The notes under the pieces: model-generated
Told to the model about the DNA's origin: nothing
Database searches by the model: none
What the model saw: the letters and a program-made list of their open reading frames with translations, nothing else
In this document: one piece after another, positions 60,170 to 64,000 of the stretch
Layout of the letters: each line of letters starts with the position of its first letter
Position numbering within the stretch: position 1 is the first letter of the stretch
Program-made: the position numbers and the translations under genes
Assembly (NCBI RefSeq): GCF_018614035.1
Contig: NZ_JAGGPA010000036.1
Coordinates: 1 to 64,000, forward strand
Origin: Streptomyces sp. ISL-96
GTDB lineage: Bacteria > Actinomycetota > Actinomycetes > Streptomycetales > Streptomycetaceae
Reading direction: 5' to 3'
DNA length: 64,000 nucleotides

Positions 60170-61545
60170 TGGTCGTCCTCCACGACGGGGGCGATGACGC
60201 CGGTCTCGACGTGCTCGGGGTGCGGGCTGCGGGCCGAGTCGCTGACCCGGATCAGGAGCGCCACGATGATCCAGTTGGTGACGACGGACGAGCCGCCCTG
60301 CGCGAGGAACGGCATCGCCATGCCGGTCAGCGGGATCAGTCCCATCACGCCGCCCGCGATGACGAACACCTGGAGCGCGAGGATCGAGGCGAGGCCGATC
60401 GAGAGCAGCTGCCCGAACGGATCGCGCAGTGCGAGGCCCGCCCGGTAGCCGCGGGCGACGAGCAGGGCGTAGAGCAGGAAGATCGCGGTGAGGCCCGACA
60501 GGCCGAGTTCCTCGCCCGCCGTCGCCAGGATGAAGTCGGACTTGGCGGCGAAGCCGATGAGGACGGACTCGCCGGCGCCGAGCCCCGCGCCGAGCATGCC
60601 GCCTGCCGCGAAGGCGAAGAGCGACTGGGCGAGCTGGCTGGGGCCCTGGCCGGCGTCGACGGAGGCAAAGGGGTTCAGCCAGTCCTCGACGCGGCTGTTG
60701 ACGTGCGGTTCGAGCGAGCCGACGACGAAGGCGCCGACCGCCGCGAGCAGCAGGCCGACGGCGATCCAGCCGGTGCGGCCGGTCGCGACGTACAGCAGGA
60801 TCACGAAGAGTCCGAAGAAGAGCAGTGACGTGCCCAGGTCGCGTTCCAGGACGAGTACGCCGACGCTGAGCAGCCAGATGGCGACGATCGGGCCGAGCAC
60901 GCGGCCGGTGGGGAGCTGGAGCTTCCAGATCTTGCGGCCGGTGTAGGCGAGGGCGTTGCGGTTGGCCGCGAGGTACGCGGCGAAGAAGACGGCGAGCAGG
61001 ATTTTCGCGAACTCGCCGGGCTGGAAGGAGAAGCCGCCGACGCGGATCCAGATCTTCGCGCCGTTGATGGCCGGGAAGAAGATCGGCACGGTCATCAGGA
61101 CCAGGGCGGCGGCGACCGAGAGGTACGCGTACCGCTGGAGGACGCGGTGATCGCGGAGCAGGATCACGACGCCGATGAAGAGCGCGACACCGAGGGTGGA
61201 CCAGACGAGCTGGGTGGGGGCCGCCTGGTCCCTGGGGGTTTCGAGGTCGAGGCGGTAGATCAGCACCAGGCCGAGGCCGTTGAGGAGGACCGCGATGGGC
61301 AGGAGCAGCGGGTCGGCGTACGGGGCGCGGAAGCGGACGGCGAGGTGGGCGAGGAGTGCGAGGACGCCGAGGCCCGCGCCGTAGCCGGCGGCGTCGGGGG
61401 GTACGGCGCCGTTCTTGGTGAGGCCCACGCCGATGTAGCCGAACACGGCGATGAGGACGGCGCCGACGAGGAGCGAGAATTCGACGCCGCGCCGCTTGGG
61501 GAGGCGTACCTCGGGCGGGGGAGCGTCCACCGTCGTTGCGGTCAT
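60166..61545 (-). CDS. FtsW/RodA/SpoVE-family peptidoglycan polymerase
   Basis: A 459-residue SEDS protein with about ten membrane segments. Family motifs include NRNALAYTGRKIWKL, LGLSGLTAIFLLYALL and the conserved ending around IPLTGMAMPFLAQGGSS. SEDS proteins polymerise glycan strands with a partner class B PBP, here encoded by the overlapping next gene. The ATG at 61545 was chosen over an upstream TTG. A short intergenic gap separates it from the SH3 gene. Confidence 0.95.
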   Translation of the reverse strand: MTATTVDAPPPEVRLPKRRGVEFSLLVGAVLIAVFGYIGVGLTKNGAVPPDAAGYGAGLGVLALLAHLAVRFRAPYADPLLLPIAVLLNGLGLVLIYRLDLETPRDQAAPTQLVWSTLGVALFIGVVILLRDHRVLQRYAYLSVAAALVLMTVPIFFPAINGAKIWIRVGGFSFQPGEFAKILLAVFFAAYLAANRNALAYTGRKIWKLQLPTGRVLGPIVAIWLLSVGVLVLERDLGTSLLFFGLFVILLYVATGRTGWIAVGLLLAAVGAFVVGSLEPHVNSRVEDWLNPFASVDAGQGPSQLAQSLFAFAAGGMLGAGLGAGESVLIGFAAKSDFILATAGEELGLSGLTAIFLLYALLVARGYRAGLALRDPFGQLLSIGLASILALQVFVIAGGVMGLIPLTGMAMPFLAQGGSSVVTNWIIVALLIRVSDSARSPHPEHVETGVIAPVVEDDQ

Positions 61546-61661
61546 GTCAGGCAACGTAGCAAGCGGGCAGGCTGTATGTCCGTATATGTGTGCTCACGCC
61601 CAAGGGGTTCGCGCGGCGGGGGCCGAACTCTCCGGGCGTGAGCGGGGGTGCTAACGGTGCG

Positions 61662-62081
61662 TCAGCACCAGCGGGGGACGGGGCCGATGTTCGCGATGTA
61701 GTGCGCCGAGCCCCAGGCCCAGGTGCCGTCGGTGAGCAGGTACCAGCGGTTGTTCCCGTGCACGTTGTCGCCGCGGGTCTTGCAGAAGATGCGGACGATC
61801 GCCCCGTAGGGCTTGCTGCCGATGACCCGGCTGCTGCGGGTGGGCTTGTCGCGCAGCAGCAGCCCGGGCTTGGCTATGACGCGTCCCTTGTAGAGGTGGG
61901 AACTCTGACTCTTGGCGCTCTGGGCACTCTTGGGGCTCTTGGCACTCTGGGCGCGCTCGGCCGGGGGCTTGACGGGGTCCGCCGCGGCGAGCGCCGGGCC
62001 CGCGGCGGTGAGGGCGGCGACGGCGCCGGCGGCGACGTACAGGCCGAGCCTGGGGAGCGGAGACCGGGGGAGCAGGGGCAT
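61662..62081 (-). CDS. secreted SH3-domain protein
   Basis: A 139-residue secreted protein. A signal peptide (about residues 1-36) and a low-complexity Ser/Lys/Gln linker (AQSAKSPKSAQSAKSQ) precede a bacterial SH3-like domain of about 75 residues (GLLLRDKPTRSSRVIG, ending in WAWGSAHYI). Such domains bind peptidoglycan or proteins at the wall. The ATG at 62081 follows CAGGAG. It lies between the sensor kinase gene and the FtsW gene, on the same strand. Confidence 0.82.
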   Translation of the reverse strand: MPLLPRSPLPRLGLYVAAGAVAALTAAGPALAAADPVKPPAERAQSAKSPKSAQSAKSQSSHLYKGRVIAKPGLLLRDKPTRSSRVIGSKPYGAIVRIFCKTRGDNVHGNNRWYLLTDGTWAWGSAHYIANIGPVPRWC

Positions 62082-62240
62082 GTTGGCTCCTGGCAAGTGA
62101 GAGGCCTTCGCCGCGGCGAAGGGCGGCGGGGGACTCCGGTCCGTCCGTAACGAACCGGTCCCCGACTCGCCCGGTTCACACTAATTTCGACACTTACTGA
62201 TCGCAATCCGTCACTTTGTGTGCACGGCGTCGCTGGTCGG

Positions 62241-63506
62241 CTAGGGAGCCTCCGATGTCTCCTTGACCTCCGGCAGCTTCAGCGTTGTCACCGCCCCGCC
62301 GTCCGGCGCGTTCGCGAAGGTCAGTTCGGCGCCGATGGCCTGCGCCTGCCCCACGGCGATCGTCAGGCCGAGACCGTGCCCCTTGCCGCCGGCGCGCGGC
62401 TCCGTCCTGAAGCGCTGCGGGCCGTGCTCCACCAGGTACTCGGGAAAGCCCTCGCCGTGATCCCGCACGGTCACCACGGGGCCGTCCACGGTCAGTACGA
62501 CCGGCTCCCGGCCGTGCTGGTGCGCGTTGCCTATCAGGTTGCCCAGCACCCGCTCCAGCCGCCGCCGGTCCGTCTCGACGCAGGCGTCCCGTACGATCCG
62601 GACCTCGGTCGGCGCCCCCGGCCCGCGCGCCACGCGCTCCGCCAGTGGCCCGATCCGGTGCACGTCGAGGCTGATCTGTTCACTGCCCGCGTCGAGCCGG
62701 GAGATCTCCAGCAGGTCCTCCGTCAGCATCCGCATCGCGCGCACCCGGTCCTGCACGAGCTGCGTCGGCCGGCCGGGCGGCAGCAGCTCCGCCGCCGCGT
62801 GCAGACCGGTCAGCGGAGTGCGCAGTTCGTGGGCCACATCGGCGGTGAAACGCTGCTCGCTCTGCAGCTTTCCCTGGAGGGTGGAGGCCATCGCGTCCAG
62901 GGCGCCGGCGACCGTGGCCACCTCGTCCTGCGGGCGTGAAGGGGCTTTCGTGCGGGGGTCGTTGACGCGGGCGTCGAGGTCGCCCGCGCTGATCCGGCGC
63001 GCCACCGAGGCGGTCTGGTGCAGGCGGCGCGTCACACGGGTGACGGCGAAGACGCCGACGAGCAGCGTCGCGGAGATGGCGAGGAAGGACGAGCCGACGA
63101 TGGCCCGGTCCAGGCCCGTGATCGTACTGACGCCCTGGCTGTAGTCGATCTCGGCGGCCATGGCGCGCCGGCCGGCCGGGGCCGCCGCCCACATGGTGGG
63201 GCGGCCGTCGTGCTCGCTGACGACGGTGCCGTGCCGGCCGGAGAGGGCGAGGTCGCGCAGTTGGGCGGGCAGTCCGTCCGGGTCGATGCCGGTGTCCGGC
63301 GGCAGCGGATCGCCGGCTTCGTACGCCCTGGTCGCCTCCTCCAGTCTGGTGAGGGCCTTCTCGCGGGCCTGGTTGAGCGTCTGGTGCGTCACGGAGACGT
63401 GCACGAGTGCGCCGAGCAGCGCCGCGAGCCCGCAGCACATCACGGTGATGAAGGCCGCGGCCTTCCAGGTGAGGCGCCCGGTCCAGGCGGGCAGACGGGG
63501 TCTCAT
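62241..63506 (-). CDS. sensor histidine kinase
   Basis: A 421-residue membrane kinase. Two transmembrane segments (about 15-37 and 133-155) flank an extracytoplasmic domain of about 95 residues. The HAMP region leads to the phospho-acceptor His in FTADVAHELRTPLTG. ATPase motifs are LGNLIGNAHQHG, VRDHGEGFPE and GKGHGLGLTIAVG. It overlaps the upstream gene by ATGA. The response regulator is not in the window and may lie beyond the right edge. Confidence 0.92.
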   Translation of the reverse strand: MRPRLPAWTGRLTWKAAAFITVMCCGLAALLGALVHVSVTHQTLNQAREKALTRLEEATRAYEAGDPLPPDTGIDPDGLPAQLRDLALSGRHGTVVSEHDGRPTMWAAAPAGRRAMAAEIDYSQGVSTITGLDRAIVGSSFLAISATLLVGVFAVTRVTRRLHQTASVARRISAGDLDARVNDPRTKAPSRPQDEVATVAGALDAMASTLQGKLQSEQRFTADVAHELRTPLTGLHAAAELLPPGRPTQLVQDRVRAMRMLTEDLLEISRLDAGSEQISLDVHRIGPLAERVARGPGAPTEVRIVRDACVETDRRRLERVLGNLIGNAHQHGREPVVLTVDGPVVTVRDHGEGFPEYLVEHGPQRFRTEPRAGGKGHGLGLTIAVGQAQAIGAELTFANAPDGGAVTTLKLPEVKETSEAP

Positions 63507-64000
63507 GAGCGGCCGCCGGGCCCGTTGGGGGGTGTCGTGGGGGCGGCTGCGGGGGGCGGGGTGGCCGTCGAAGTCGGAGTGGCCGTCGGAGTCGGGGTGG
63601 GGGTCGTGTGGGTGTGGGAGTGGGTGTGGGAGGGCAGCGGGTCGCCTCCGTCCTTGTGCACCCGCAGGATCTCGTCGCGGGTGGGCAGCATGGCGTGCTG
63701 GTGGTCGTCCCAGGACCAGGCCGTCCGGAACTCGTACCCCGGCAGGTTCGAAGGCGCCCGGATGATGAGGTCCCGGCCCGCGAGCGAGACCCCGATCACG
63801 GCGTCGCTGGTGCCCATGATGCGGGTCAGCCGGCCCTTCTCGGCCAGGTAGCAGCGCACCGCGAGCTGGCCCTTGGGCATGGAGACGCCGAGGATCAGCT
63901 CGGCTTTGCCGTCGCCGGTGAGGTCGCGGTAGTACGCCTTGAGCACCGGGCAGGTCTTCGGTCGCGTGTCGCAGGCCAGGAGCTGCCTGACTGTCTGCTC
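63503..64000 (-). CDS. partial lipoprotein-like gene upstream of the sensor kinase
   Basis: The 3' part of a gene continuing past the right edge. The readable segment has an FG-GAP/integrin-like repeat (YYRDLTGDGKAELILGV) and a Thr/Pro/His-rich tail with a THTHTT-type repeat. The layout, an exported protein coupled by ATGA overlap to a sensor kinase, resembles Cse-type modules, but this is inference. The reading frame is open to the last base of the window. Confidence 0.75.
   Translation of the reverse strand, partial: EQTVRQLLACDTRPKTCPVLKAYYRDLTGDGKAELILGVSMPKGQLAVRCYLAEKGRLTRIMGTSDAVIGVSLAGRDLIIRAPSNLPGYEFRTAWSWDDHQHAMLPTRDEILRVHKDGGDPLPSHTHSHTHTTPTPTPTATPTSTATPPPAAAPTTPPNGPGGRS

Overview
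The window is Streptomyces chromosome, or that of a very close relative. It is GC-rich throughout, many genes start with GTG or TTG, and genes overlap by ATGA. It carries actinomycete signatures: a cvnABCD conservon, a SAV_2336-type protein, a single-chain Kgd-type 2-oxoglutarate enzyme and an HspR-box lon. The gene order (amino-acid ABC transporter, malic enzyme, kgd, two-component pair, lon, conservon, FtsW/PBP) resembles, from memory, the S. coelicolor core region around kgd and lon. No rRNA, tRNA, CRISPR array or intact insertion sequence was seen.

Layout. 0-8.6 kb: a secreted protein, a three-gene polar amino-acid ABC transporter, malic enzyme, a quinone-oxidoreductase-like enzyme, a secreted GH5 endoglycoceramidase-like enzyme and a small HTH + Clp-N pair with twin operators over its start. 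8.7-11.8 kb: a PadR/DUF4097 envelope-stress-like operon and small conserved proteins. 12.0-23.8 kb: a seven-gene, single-strand NTPase/protease/peptide-modification island: Trypco1 protein, trypsin-like protease, MoxR ATPase, SAV_2336/vWA-TPR protein, FxSxx-like small peptide, alpha-KG HExxH peptide hydroxylase and a TIR-NB-ARC-TPR protein. 23.9-30.7 kb: kgd, a histidine kinase/response regulator pair and a spermidine-synthase-fold protein. 31.4-34.3 kb: a decayed GNAT gene and lon behind an HspR (HAIR) box. 34.5-37.7 kb: a methyltransferase, GH25 lysozyme, MarR regulator and PP2C-like phosphatase. 38.0-43.8 kb: a complete cvnABCD conservon followed by a styrene-monooxygenase-like flavoprotein. 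43.9-48.7 kb: an accessory stretch with a PadR operon behind two identical palindromes, a HAD phosphatase, an XRE regulator and small proteins. 48.7-64 kb: an NlpC/P60 hydrolase behind a probable c-di-AMP (ydaO) riboswitch, a lipoprotein, a pseudokinase/beta-propeller protein, two divergent diiron proteins with a TetR regulator, an ADP-ribosylglycohydrolase, a PBP/FtsW pair, an SH3 protein and a sensor kinase with a lipoprotein-like gene cut by the window edge.

How it works together. The strongest candidate for an under-described system is the 12.0-23.8 kb island. It combines parts of two known themes: MoxR/vWA/protease ternary conflict systems, and FxSxx-COOH peptide systems. Here the peptide has the FxSxx-type leader but not the FxSxx tail, and no radical SAM FxsB gene is present, so a hydroxylase-only modification is predicted. 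Several other loci converge on cell-wall remodelling and envelope sensing: GH25, riboswitch-controlled NlpC/P60, PBP/FtsW, the SH3 protein and DUF4097/PadR.
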